DNA of 64,000 nt from JAILLW01 sp045629045. Lineage in GTDB: Bacteria > Bacillota > Clostridia > Lachnospirales > Lachnospiraceae. The translations under genes and the position numbers were made by a program. The stretch is from positions 1-64,000 of the forward strand of contig JAZQQM010000016.1 in assembly GCA_045629045.1 (NCBI GenBank), read 5' to 3'. This document shows, one piece after another, positions 52,465-61,357 of this stretch (positions are counted from its first letter, which is position 1; each line of letters begins with the position of its first letter). A model generated the notes under the pieces. That model was not told where the DNA came from and searched no databases. It saw nothing but the letters and a program-made list of their open reading frames with translations.

Positions 52465-54465
52465 CTATGAATCAAGATTTCCCAAGTTTTTCTTAAGTTC
52501 AACCATACGGTCTCTAAGTTCTGCTGCCGATTCAAAATCCAAATCTGCTGCTGCTTTACGCATTTGCTTTTCAACCTTGGCAATAAGTTTCTCAAGTTCC
52601 TTACGATCCATAGATTCGGGATCCTTGGTAAATCTAAGTTCTTCCTTTGCAATTTCTTTGGAGATGCTTATAAGGTCACGTACCGACTTCTCGATACTCT
52701 TGGGAGTAATTCCGTGTGCCTTATTGTACTCATCCTGAAGTTTACGTCTTCTGTTTGTCTCCTCTATGGCATTTTTCATAGAGTCAGTCATATTATCGGC
52801 ATACATCACAACATGTCCGTTAACATTTCTGGCAGCACGACCTATTGTCTGAATCAGTGATGTCTCAGACCTAAGGAAGCCTTCCTTATCGGCATCCAGA
52901 ATGGCAACCAAGGCTATTTCCGGAATATCAAGACCTTCTCTAAGCAGGTTAATACCCACAAGCACATCAAATACATCAAGTCGCATATCTCTTATTATCT
53001 GAGCTCTTTCAAGAGTATCTATATCAGAGTGCAGATATTTAACCCTGATACCGACTTCCTTAAGATAATCAGTCAAATCTTCTGCCATATGTTTGGTAAG
53101 GGTGGTAATCAGCACCTTATTATGCCTGTCGGTTTCATTACGTATTTCTTTAATCAAATCATCAATCTGACCCTCTATAGGGCGAACTGATATTTCGGGA
53201 TCAAGTAATCCTGTAGGTCTTATAATCTGCTCTGTACGTAACAGTTCATGATCCTGCTCGTATTGGGCGGGAGTCGCCGAAACAAACATGACCTGATCGA
53301 CCCTTTGTTCAAATTCTTCAAAGGTTAAAGGCCGATTGTCTTTAGCCGACGGAAGTCTGAAACCATAGTCAACAAGGGTTGTTTTACGGCTACGGTCGCC
53401 TACGGACATAGCTCCTATCTGAGGTATTGTCATATGCGATTCATCTATAATAATCAGAAAATCATCGCCAAAGAAATCTATTAATGTGTAGGGCGGTTCC
53501 CCTTCTTTTCGTCCGCTAAGGTGTCGTGAATAGTTCTCAATTCCGGAACAGAATCCTGTTTCCAACATCATTTCCATATCAAAGTTGGTTCTCTCGGAAA
53601 TACGCTGGGCTTCAATAAGCTTGTCTTCACTCTTAAAATATCTTATCTGCTCTTCCATCTCGGCAGAAATATCTTTAACCGCGTTTCTAAGTTTTTCGGC
53701 AGGCACAACATAATGCGAAGCCGGGAAAAATGTAATGTGATTAAGAGATGCCGATGGCCTTCCCGTCACAGGGTCTATTTCGGAAATTCTGTCAATCTCA
53801 TCTCCGAAAAACTCTATTCTTATTATTACATCTCCGCCTTCTGCCGGATTAACTTCAAGGACATCACCGCGTACCCTGAAGCAGCTTCTGTCAAGGTCCA
53901 TATCATTACGTTCGTAACGCATGTCAATAAGCGCACGAATTACATTATCTCTGTCCCTACTCATTCCCGGGCGCAAAGAAAGCATCATTCCCTGATAATC
54001 ATCCGGGGATCCGAGCCCGTATATGCACGAAACCGAAGCCACTACAATAACATCCTTTCTTTCAGATAAGGACGCCGTAGCGGACAGACGCAATTTATCT
54101 ATTTCATCATTAACGGATGAATCTTTGGCAATATATGTATCTGAAGAAGGAACGTAAGCTTCCGGCTGATAATAATCATAATAAGATACAAAATACTCAA
54201 CTGCGTTCTCAGGAAAAAACTCCTTCATTTCCCCATAGAGCTGACCTGCCAAAGTCTTATTATGGCTGATTATCAATGTAGGCTTATTAAGCTTCGCTAT
54301 TACGTTAGCCATGGTAAATGTCTTACCCGAGCCTGTAACTCCAACAAGGGTTTGGAACTGATTGCCTGCTTTAAAACCTTCCACCAGTTCTTCAATAGCC
54401 TGGGGCTGATCACCGGTGGGCGCATATTCGCTATGAAGTTTAAAGATATTATCACTTTTACCCAT
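52465..54465 (-). CDS. uvrB: Excinuclease ABC subunit B
   Basis: Damage-verifying helicase-like subunit of nucleotide-excision repair. From the ATG at 54465 it has 666 residues, starting GKSDNIFKLHSEYAPTGDQPQAI. Walker A is GVTGSGKTFT (about 41-50) and the beta-hairpin is YYDYYQPEAYVP. DESH (DEAD-like) motif and the C-terminal UVR motif (LEKLIAKVEKQMRKAAADLDFESAAELRDRM, about 622-652) are present. An in-frame upstream ATG at 54513 was rejected because it lies in the preceding terminator. Confidence 0.97.
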   Translation of the reverse strand: MGKSDNIFKLHSEYAPTGDQPQAIEELVEGFKAGNQFQTLVGVTGSGKTFTMANVIAKLNKPTLIISHNKTLAGQLYGEMKEFFPENAVEYFVSYYDYYQPEAYVPSSDTYIAKDSSVNDEIDKLRLSATASLSERKDVIVVASVSCIYGLGSPDDYQGMMLSLRPGMSRDRDNVIRALIDMRYERNDMDLDRSCFRVRGDVLEVNPAEGGDVIIRIEFFGDEIDRISEIDPVTGRPSASLNHITFFPASHYVVPAEKLRNAVKDISAEMEEQIRYFKSEDKLIEAQRISERTNFDMEMMLETGFCSGIENYSRHLSGRKEGEPPYTLIDFFGDDFLIIIDESHMTIPQIGAMSVGDRSRKTTLVDYGFRLPSAKDNRPLTFEEFEQRVDQVMFVSATPAQYEQDHELLRTEQIIRPTGLLDPEISVRPIEGQIDDLIKEIRNETDRHNKVLITTLTKHMAEDLTDYLKEVGIRVKYLHSDIDTLERAQIIRDMRLDVFDVLVGINLLREGLDIPEIALVAILDADKEGFLRSETSLIQTIGRAARNVNGHVVMYADNMTDSMKNAIEETNRRRKLQDEYNKAHGITPKSIEKSVRDLISISKEIAKEELRFTKDPESMDRKELEKLIAKVEKQMRKAAADLDFESAAELRDRMVELKKNLGNLDS

Positions 54466-54484
54466 AAAATTTCTATCCGTAACG

Positions 54485-54517
54485 TAAAACAAGGTGTGGC
54501 ATTCCATCCACACCTTG
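54485..54517 (-). terminator. Terminator after the sugar permease operon
   Basis: CAAGGTGTGG (54490-54499) pairs with CCACACCTTG (54508-54517) around an 8-nt loop and is followed by four T on the minus strand. It lies about 60 nt past the last permease stop and immediately upstream of uvrB. Confidence 0.9.
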
Positions 54518-54578
54518 CTATTATACTACTGTTATTAAAGTATGTCCATAAAAATCAGAACATTTGTTTGGGTTGTGC

Positions 54579-55463
54579 TTAACCCTTAACCGAACCTGCC
54601 GTAGCTCCCTTGATGATGAACTTACTAAGTGCAATGTAAACTACAATAACCGGTAAGATAGAAAGCAGAATGTATGCATAAATCTCACCCATATCGAATT
54701 TAGCATAGTCGGCACTACGTAATGTATAAATCATAATAGGAAGTGTCTTAAGTTCAGCCTTATCAATAATCATAGCCGGAAGGAAATAGTTATTCCAGCT
54801 TGCTACGAAAGAGAAAATAAGTTGAACCGCAATTGCAGGGCTCATTATCGGCAAAATTATCTTGTTGAAAGTGTAGAATTCCTTTGCGCCGTCCACTCTT
54901 GCGGCTTCTACAATTTCCAGCGGAAGAACCGATTCCATGTACTGCTTCATATAGAAGAATACGATGGGGGCTGCAATACTTGGCACAATTAAAGGCCAGT
55001 ATGTGTTAATAAGATTAAACTTATTACATAACGAAATGAAACCTACTGCAGAAACCTGTGAAGGAATCATCATAACTACCAGGATGAACTTAAAGCAGAA
55101 ATTCTTAAGTCTGAACTGATAGCAGTGGATACCATAAGCGGTTAACGCTGAAAAATATACTGACAAAATCGAAGATGCCGCAGCTACCAGGAATGAATTC
55201 TTCATTCCCACAGCAATATTAACCAATGCTCTGTCGTTTATAGCATTCTTTATATTCTCAAAGAAGTGAGTTGAAGGAACCATACTAAAGCCACCCTGCA
55301 ACTGGCTGTTGGTCTTAGTACAGTTAATAATCATCAATACAAAGAAGAATAAGCATATAAACGTAACAAGTCCAAGTGCAACATATACTATAAATCTAAG
55401 AAAAAACAATTTTGTTTTTGCACTTTTAGCTTCTATTTCAGGTAAATCGTAAGGCATAATCAT
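54579..55463 (-). CDS. Sugar ABC transporter permease, MalG/MsmG type
   Basis: A 294-residue inner-membrane permease with six hydrophobic helices. The cytoplasmic EAA loop, which contacts the ATPase, is EAARVDGAKEFYTFNKIILPIMSPAIA (about 186-212). Its start overlaps the other permease gene by ATGA. It forms the importer with the genes at 55460-57951. No ATPase gene is attached. Confidence 0.92.
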   Translation of the reverse strand: MIMPYDLPEIEAKSAKTKLFFLRFIVYVALGLVTFICLFFFVLMIINCTKTNSQLQGGFSMVPSTHFFENIKNAINDRALVNIAVGMKNSFLVAAASSILSVYFSALTAYGIHCYQFRLKNFCFKFILVVMMIPSQVSAVGFISLCNKFNLINTYWPLIVPSIAAPIVFFYMKQYMESVLPLEIVEAARVDGAKEFYTFNKIILPIMSPAIAVQLIFSFVASWNNYFLPAMIIDKAELKTLPIMIYTLRSADYAKFDMGEIYAYILLSILPVIVVYIALSKFIIKGATAGSVKG

Positions 55464-56425
55464 CTTCCCCCTTTCTTCGGTTTCTTATACATTGAGGGTT
55501 CATTCTGATACTGTTTGGCAATAAAGCTGTATACAAACAAGCTAAGTACCATTGAGAAAATAAATATCAGAACAGATAATGCGCCTCCCATACCATAGTT
55601 CTTCGAGGTACCCATATAACTGCTAAGTTGCATAATAAGCGTCTTCGCAGCGTTGTTGGGACGTCCCGTTCCTTTGGTAAGGACTTGCGGTATATCATAC
55701 ATGTTGATACCACCAATCAAGGCAGTAATAAATGCGTAGTTAACAATCGGCATAAGCATCGGGATTGTAATCTTGGTAAATACCTTCCAAGAGCTTGCGC
55801 CATCAATTGCAGCGGCTTCAAATAAACTCTGATCAATTCCCATAATACCTGCCATCAAAACGATTGTGGTATTACCAAACCACATAAGGAAGTTCATTCC
55901 GGCAACCAAGGCCCATGTTCCCCATGTAGAAGTTTCATAGTTCCAATTAAGGAGTTTTCCTATAGGACCTGCTTGGTTAAATACCGAATAGAACAACATT
56001 GAAATAGCCGATGCCATAATAAGGTTCGGCATGTAAATAACTGTCTTAAAGAACTGCTGTCCTTTAATCTTTAATCTTGCACTGGTAAACCATACCGCTA
56101 ATAAAATAGCCACTACAAACTGAGGTACGGCACCAAGTACCCACATAATCATTGTATTGCCAAGGTACTTAATCATTACGACAGTACCGTTATTGTCCGG
56201 TTTAAATAAAGATACAAAATTCTGTAATCCAACGAAGTTGGGACCTACCTCACTCAGACCTTTTCTGTATTTTTCAAAGAAACTGTAATAGATTGTCAAA
56301 AACTGAGGCACTAACGAACAAAGTATATAAACTATAAAGAACGGAGCGATGAAAATATAGCCCCATTTGGCATAACTTACGGACTTATGTTTTACCGCAC
56401 CGGTAGATTGATTTTTCTTACTCAT
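55460..56425 (-). CDS. Sugar ABC transporter permease, MalF/MsmF type
   Basis: A 321-residue permease with six membrane helices and the EAA loop FEAAAIDGASSWKVFTKITIPMLMPIV (about 205-231). The N-terminal LVPQFLTIYYSFFEKYRKG region is typical of MalF-type subunits of CUT1 carbohydrate importers. It lies 86 nt downstream of the binding-protein gene, across an intercistronic hairpin, and overlaps the second permease by 4 nt. Confidence 0.92.
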   Translation of the reverse strand: MSKKNQSTGAVKHKSVSYAKWGYIFIAPFFIVYILCSLVPQFLTIYYSFFEKYRKGLSEVGPNFVGLQNFVSLFKPDNNGTVVMIKYLGNTMIMWVLGAVPQFVVAILLAVWFTSARLKIKGQQFFKTVIYMPNLIMASAISMLFYSVFNQAGPIGKLLNWNYETSTWGTWALVAGMNFLMWFGNTTIVLMAGIMGIDQSLFEAAAIDGASSWKVFTKITIPMLMPIVNYAFITALIGGINMYDIPQVLTKGTGRPNNAAKTLIMQLSSYMGTSKNYGMGGALSVLIFIFSMVLSLFVYSFIAKQYQNEPSMYKKPKKGGR

Positions 56426-56443
56426 AAGACATTCTCCGTATTG

Positions 56444-56480
56444 TTTAAAAATCGCTGCGCCGAGACTCTCGACGCAGCGA
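56444..56480 (-). terminator. Intercistronic hairpin between binding-protein and permease genes
   Basis: TCGCTGCG (56452-56459) pairs with CGCAGCGA (56473-56480), followed on the minus strand by TTTTTAAA. It lies in the gap after the binding-protein stop codon. Such partial terminators allow more binding protein than permease to be made; that effect here is inferred. Confidence 0.75.
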
Positions 56481-56511
56481 AATCATCTTTAAGTATACAG
56501 TAAACTCTAAA

Positions 56512-57951
56512 TTATGGAGTTACGATATCAGGATACTTTTCGTTGATATATGTATAGAAGTTAGCCCAAGCTGTATCTTCATCAACTACACCAAAGAAGT
56601 AATCCTGGAATGCTGTCTGGATACCTTCGCAAAGAAGCTGATCGTAAACAGTGTGGTATTCCCACTTAATGCTGTCTGTCATCTCTGAGAATACTGCGAT
56701 ATCGTTCTGTCCACCAAGGAACTCTGAACCATATGAAGCATCATTAGCGAAGTTAGCAGCGATTGCCTGGTTGTTAGGATACTGACCTTCTACAGAAACC
56801 ATTGCATTGATAACATCCTCATTTGAAAGGAATGCGTTCATGATATCAGCAACGATGTCGCCGTTATCTGTTCCGTTAGCTGCAAGCATCCAAGTACCGC
56901 CCCAGAAGTGAGCCTGAGGACCCTGAACTACTGCCCAGTCGCCCATAGCCTGTTCGTGAGCAGGTCCCATACAGAAGTTGAAATACCAAGCAGGTCCGAA
57001 GAAGCAAAGAGCTTTTCCGTTAGTTTCCATTTCAGCGTTCTTTTCTGCATCCCAGATACCAGCGTTCTTAGTAGCGTTCATATCTGCAAGAGCCTTTGTC
57101 TGCTCAATCCAAGCAGTTACCTCTGTAGGAACTGTAAGGTTGTTGTTAGCATCAACCCAAGCTGATGTACAGTTATTAGAGAATACACGGAATGTTTCTG
57201 CGAATGAAGGAGTCATAAGGTAACCCTTAGAAGAAACATCTGATGCAACTGCCATGAAGTCATCCCATGTACCTAACTTAGCCTGAACTTCAGCGGGATC
57301 GTCTGTGCCAAGTAATTCCTTAGCAAGTGAACGACGATAGATTAAAGCTGAAGGACAGCACTGGAATGAACATCCCTTAACGACGCCGTTAGCGTCTGCT
57401 GCTGCAAGAGCTGTATAAGCGTAGATCTGAGACTGATCAACTGTACCGAGTGCATCGATACCTGCTGTGTAATCAGAGTCAGCGTACTTTGTGATGTAGT
57501 CAGCTTCTGCAAGGAACATATCAACCTTGTCATCTGCTGCTGCGCCAGCCTGGTTGAGGAGAGCCTCATCAAGCTTCTGCTGGTATACACCATCGTCTGA
57601 AGGGTTAATAATCCAGTTGAATGTATAACCTTCGTCGATCCAGTGCTTACCGGGTGCTGCTTCGAAGTACTTATCATCCTGATAAGGAACCTGAGCTGTG
57701 TAATACTTTTCGAAGAATCCCTTGAACTCTTCGTTCCAAGCGTAGATATTGAATACCTTACCACCTGTTGTTACGTCATCTGTTGCTGCTACGTTTTCAC
57801 CACTTGTGGCGTCAACTGTAACTTCTTCTGTTGCTGCTGCAGGTGCTTCGTCTGTTGTTGCTGCTGCTGCAGGTTCTGTAGACGCACCACAAGCAGCCAA
57901 CATTGAAACAGCCATAGCAGCTGTTAACAGTGTTGCTAATACTTTTTTCAT
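56512..57951 (-). CDS. Carbohydrate ABC transporter substrate-binding lipoprotein
   Basis: A 479-residue exported lipoprotein. The signal peptide ends at lipobox LAAC (lipid-modified Cys21) and is followed by an Ala/Thr-rich linker (about 22-62). The rest is a family-1 extracellular binding fold with many aromatic residues. GGKVFNIYAWNEEFKGFFEKY starts the mature domain and PNNQAIAANFANDASYGSEF lies near the end. A preference for oligosaccharides is likely by family, but the sugar is unknown. A GGGAGGAAAAG site precedes the ATG. Confidence 0.92.
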   Translation of the reverse strand: MKKVLATLLTAAMAVSMLAACGASTEPAAAATTDEAPAAATEEVTVDATSGENVAATDDVTTGGKVFNIYAWNEEFKGFFEKYYTAQVPYQDDKYFEAAPGKHWIDEGYTFNWIINPSDDGVYQQKLDEALLNQAGAAADDKVDMFLAEADYITKYADSDYTAGIDALGTVDQSQIYAYTALAAADANGVVKGCSFQCCPSALIYRRSLAKELLGTDDPAEVQAKLGTWDDFMAVASDVSSKGYLMTPSFAETFRVFSNNCTSAWVDANNNLTVPTEVTAWIEQTKALADMNATKNAGIWDAEKNAEMETNGKALCFFGPAWYFNFCMGPAHEQAMGDWAVVQGPQAHFWGGTWMLAANGTDNGDIVADIMNAFLSNEDVINAMVSVEGQYPNNQAIAANFANDASYGSEFLGGQNDIAVFSEMTDSIKWEYHTVYDQLLCEGIQTAFQDYFFGVVDEDTAWANFYTYINEKYPDIVTP

Positions 57952-57996
57952 TATTCTTTTCCTCCCTTATAGTATAAAAAAAAGTGTTTTTGCATA

Positions 57997-58013
57997 AGGC
58001 TAGCAGATAGCCT
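57997..58013 (-). promoter_or_regulatory. Small hairpin in the leader of the sugar importer operon
   Basis: AGGCTA (57997-58002) pairs with TAGCCT (58008-58013) around five bases, about 46 nt before the binding-protein start codon. The region upstream (58014-58080) is very AT-rich, with TATAAA-like sequences but no clear promoter at 17-nt spacing. The role of the hairpin, if any, is unknown. Confidence 0.3.
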
Positions 58014-58082
58014 CGATAAATACTTTATATCACATTGAACAAAAAAACAAGCATATTTTAAAAAAAATTGTAAAAAGTGCAA

Positions 58083-58115
58083 TAAAAATCTTCCTAATTA
58101 TTGCTATTTAGGAAG
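58083..58115 (-). terminator. Terminator after the second SGNH-like gene
   Basis: CTTCCTAA (58090-58097) pairs with TTAGGAAG (58108-58115), followed by an ATTTTTATT run on the minus strand. It closes the unit running from the window edge through envC, ctpA and the SGNH/SpoIIE genes. Confidence 0.8.
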
Positions 58116-58148
58116 AAATTGCTATTTTTTAAAAAACGATTTCTTATT

Positions 58149-58910
58149 CTATTTTACTAGGTTTTTGAGCATATTTATAATCGTGATATCAGTTGACATA
58201 TCATAGTGCATTCCTGTTTTGGGGAAATCGTTTTCAGAATCATCGACCGTATCAAATCCGGTTGTCATAAGATAAGAATACAGATCAACCACCTGAACAC
58301 TTAATGTATCTTGGAACTGTTCATTATATTTTTCAATGGTCTCATTGGTAAGATCATTTTCCAAATAAAAATATCCGTCTTCTGTTATCGGACCTGCATT
58401 CAAATGATACATTTTAACTATTCTCGGTATATTCTCCTTTATCTGCTCATCTCTTTCCATATATGTTACAGGTGCTTTGGGATTTTCATTAATGTCGTTA
58501 ACGCCGAACATATCTACGTAATAAAAACAGCTTCTTTTCTGAATCTGCTCATTATTTATTATTAAATCATTCATTGCATCAACCGCTCTGTCAAAGGACC
58601 CCTTCTTTATGGAGCCTCCGCCTTCACCGCAGATTGCTATGGTTGTCTTACCCTTTTGAAGGACAACCTGTGTAACTTTATCATAATTTTGTGCATAAAG
58701 AAGCTTAAACCCAAGCTTTTCGTTTAAGGTTCTGCTAAGAGAGCAGGCTCTGCTGTCACCGATTATCAATACACATTTATCGCCAAAATCAATATTTATC
58801 GTGGCATCGTTATTAACCTGGGCCAACGAACTTACATCACCTGCCAAGGCTATTGAAAGACCGATTAAAATTGTAATTATTACTGTAAAAACATTCTTCT
58901 TTGTCTTCAT
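58149..58910 (-). CDS. Exported SGNH-hydrolase-like protein
   Basis: A 253-residue protein with an N-terminal signal peptide or anchor (about 7-30). The SGNH block I is kept as IIGDSRACSLS (about 49-59, Ser as nucleophile), a glycine block GEGGGS follows, and GVNDINE supplies block III Asn. Near the C-terminus TGMHYDMST has the block V His, but the usual Asp three residues before it is replaced (Thr-Gly-Met). The substrate could be an acyl group on a wall glycan. It lies 2 nt after the SpoIIE-type gene. Confidence 0.75.
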   Translation of the reverse strand: MKTKKNVFTVIITILIGLSIALAGDVSSLAQVNNDATINIDFGDKCVLIIGDSRACSLSRTLNEKLGFKLLYAQNYDKVTQVVLQKGKTTIAICGEGGGSIKKGSFDRAVDAMNDLIINNEQIQKRSCFYYVDMFGVNDINENPKAPVTYMERDEQIKENIPRIVKMYHLNAGPITEDGYFYLENDLTNETIEKYNEQFQDTLSVQVVDLYSYLMTTGFDTVDDSENDFPKTGMHYDMSTDITIINMLKNLVK

Positions 58911-58912
58911 AA

Positions 58913-61348
58913 TTACTCTTTTGAATTAAAATCCACCATTACCATCGTGATATCGTCAAACTGATCTGCACCATCTATGAACCTGTCGATATCAGCCTGC
59001 ACACCTGCTAATATTTCCTGCTGAGAATCTGACTTATGTGCATTTATATATGTATAAAGTCTCTCTTCTCCGTACAGTTCATTATCGTTGCTCGTAGCTT
59101 CCGTAACACCGTCGGTATAAAGATATATTCTGTCCCCCGGCTCCATATCGAATTCCCAAAGCTTATACTTAATGCCATCCATACCTGCCAATACAAGTCC
59201 GGGCTTTGTTCTTAAATATTCAAAGCTTTCCGTGTCTTTATGATAAACAAGCGGAGGATTATGACCTGCATTTGCATAAGTAACATGTCCTGTCTTATAA
59301 TCCAATATTCCCATCCACACGGTTACGAACATTCCTGCTTCGTTACTCTCGCACAAACGATCATTAGCCTTTGTAATAACCTCCTCAACACTAAGGTTAT
59401 TCTCAGCCATATTTTTAATCATTGTCTTGGCTGTCATCATAAACATTGCCGCAGGAATTCCTTTGCCGGAAACATCAGCTATCATAAATGCAAGCTTATT
59501 GCCCGGAAGTGTATAAAAATCATAGAAATCTCCGCCGACCTCTTTAGCTGTATTCATGGTTGCATAAACATCAAAATTAGGGATAGCGGTTATTGCCGAA
59601 GTCAATGTGGGAAGCGCAGACATCTGAATATCCTTGGCATATGCAAGTTCCTTGTCTATTCTGGCTGCAGCCTCTGCAATATATCTTTTTAATGTATCCA
59701 CTGTTGAATTGATGTCATTGGACAACGAAGCAAATTCATCGGAGCTTCGCACATCAACGGTAACATCAAGATTACCCTCGATTATTTCGCCCAGCGAGCT
59801 GTTTATTCTGCGAATATTATCAACTACAAGCTTCTTGATAAGGAAATAAATAATGCCGAATAACAATCCAAATACAAGAACTTCCATAAATGAATTGGTA
59901 TATACTTCAATATCTCTGTATTCAAACGCTTCTGCTTCCGGAACAACGGCTATAACGTAATAACCTTCAACGAATTCATACTTACAGTATGCATTATAAG
60001 TACCATCATCCGTCACCGTGCAATTATAAAGTTTTCCGGGTACATATTCATCAGAAGACATTTTAAGTCCTATGTCACTCAGACTCTGTCCCTCATGGCC
60101 ATGTGAATTGCTTACTATTCGTTCTTTCTCATCTGCAATAATTAAGTATCCTGTCAAATCAACACGCCTGTTCAGCGTTAAGTCTGATACATGAGCGGCC
60201 AAATCCTTTTGGAATTCGTCCGCATCATAGCCAACCTGAACAAAACCGCCGTTATCAAGAATATACGCTGCATATTTCATGTAGATTGTGTCACCGTTAT
60301 CGGAATAGGTAATAGGACCGTAATCCTGAACGCGGCTACTGTATTTGAACTTAATTATATCCATGAAATATTCGGCTTGTTCACCGCTATTCATGTCAAA
60401 CCCTATAAATGCGGGATTGGTGGAGGACGTTATTATACCGTCTTTATTCACAACATTTATTTCAGATACTCCCACAGATTGAGTCAACGAAACAATATCA
60501 CAATCTGCATTTGCACTAATCTCGTCTGCGCATCTATAGGCTTTGTCCAAAATATTCTTGTCGGAAGAAATCGTGATTTCGTTTTTAACGTCTTCTATAT
60601 TGGAATCCATTAAGGCTTCCATTTTGGAATAATTCATATTCGTCTGCAATGCTGCCACGAATAACGTTGTTACCAAAAAAGCCACCACGACGGTAACCAA
60701 AAGGGCAACCTGCACCTGCTGTGAAATATTTCTAATCTTATTATCTTTCTTTTCTGCCTTTTGGGATATAAGACCGACCAGCAAAAGAGCCATGCCGGTG
60801 GCCAGTGAATTGGCAATTACCATAGGTCCGGTACATTTACGTACGATTACAAAGGCCTTAGATGCATCATCAATATGTGTTAAGAAAACAAGCATCATAT
60901 GAAATACTTCCATTATTACGCCTAATGAAAGTCCAATACCCCAAGTTGGGCACTTATCATCAAATAAATGTTTGCGAAGGCCTGCTGCCAATAATCCCGC
61001 ACAAACAGTAGACACAGAACAGGCTACCTGAGAATAGGTGCCGCGTCCCCATCCCGCTGCAAACCATCTTTCAACGCCTCCGATAATTCCGGAAATAATA
61101 CCCGAGGGCGCGCCGAAAATCAATCCTGCACATAAAGGCGCAGCATCTCTGGCGTTAGCAGTGGCGCCTCCTATATCAACACCAAATTCAGTGCCGCATA
61201 CGGCAACCAAGCCAAAAATAACTCCTATTATCGCCTGTTGAAACCAATATGAAGTTTTTCCAAAAACTGTTTTCTTTTGAAAAAGATAGAGCACTACCGA
61301 AACAGTTATGGGAATCAATGCCAATAAACCAAGCCTAAAATAAATCAT
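58913..61348 (-). CDS. LytS-type membrane sensor with SpoIIE phosphatase domain
   Basis: An 811-residue signalling protein. Residues about 1-195 form a 5TM-5TMR-LYT sensor (five or six helices, with NARDAAPLCAGLIFGAPSGIISGIIGGVERW). A membrane helix (about 212-232), an extracellular Cache-like region (about 240-470) and another helix (about 478-498) follow. A HAMP linker (about 500-555) leads to a PP2C/SpoIIE serine phosphatase (about 570-808). The metal-binding residues are in VGGDFYDF, ADVSGKG, YTDGVTEA and DDITMVMV. AGGAGG precedes the ATG. No anti-sigma factor or STAS gene is adjacent. Confidence 0.9.
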   Translation of the reverse strand: MIYFRLGLLALIPITVSVVLYLFQKKTVFGKTSYWFQQAIIGVIFGLVAVCGTEFGVDIGGATANARDAAPLCAGLIFGAPSGIISGIIGGVERWFAAGWGRGTYSQVACSVSTVCAGLLAAGLRKHLFDDKCPTWGIGLSLGVIMEVFHMMLVFLTHIDDASKAFVIVRKCTGPMVIANSLATGMALLLVGLISQKAEKKDNKIRNISQQVQVALLVTVVVAFLVTTLFVAALQTNMNYSKMEALMDSNIEDVKNEITISSDKNILDKAYRCADEISANADCDIVSLTQSVGVSEINVVNKDGIITSSTNPAFIGFDMNSGEQAEYFMDIIKFKYSSRVQDYGPITYSDNGDTIYMKYAAYILDNGGFVQVGYDADEFQKDLAAHVSDLTLNRRVDLTGYLIIADEKERIVSNSHGHEGQSLSDIGLKMSSDEYVPGKLYNCTVTDDGTYNAYCKYEFVEGYYVIAVVPEAEAFEYRDIEVYTNSFMEVLVFGLLFGIIYFLIKKLVVDNIRRINSSLGEIIEGNLDVTVDVRSSDEFASLSNDINSTVDTLKRYIAEAAARIDKELAYAKDIQMSALPTLTSAITAIPNFDVYATMNTAKEVGGDFYDFYTLPGNKLAFMIADVSGKGIPAAMFMMTAKTMIKNMAENNLSVEEVITKANDRLCESNEAGMFVTVWMGILDYKTGHVTYANAGHNPPLVYHKDTESFEYLRTKPGLVLAGMDGIKYKLWEFDMEPGDRIYLYTDGVTEATSNDNELYGEERLYTYINAHKSDSQQEILAGVQADIDRFIDGADQFDDITMVMVDFNSKE

Positions 61349-61357
61349 TAATCCTCC

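Noticed and set aside
57750..57910. Ala/Thr-rich codon repeats at the start of the sugar-binding protein as a DNA repeat element
   Set aside because: They encode the flexible linker after the lipidated cysteine, normal for such lipoproteins.
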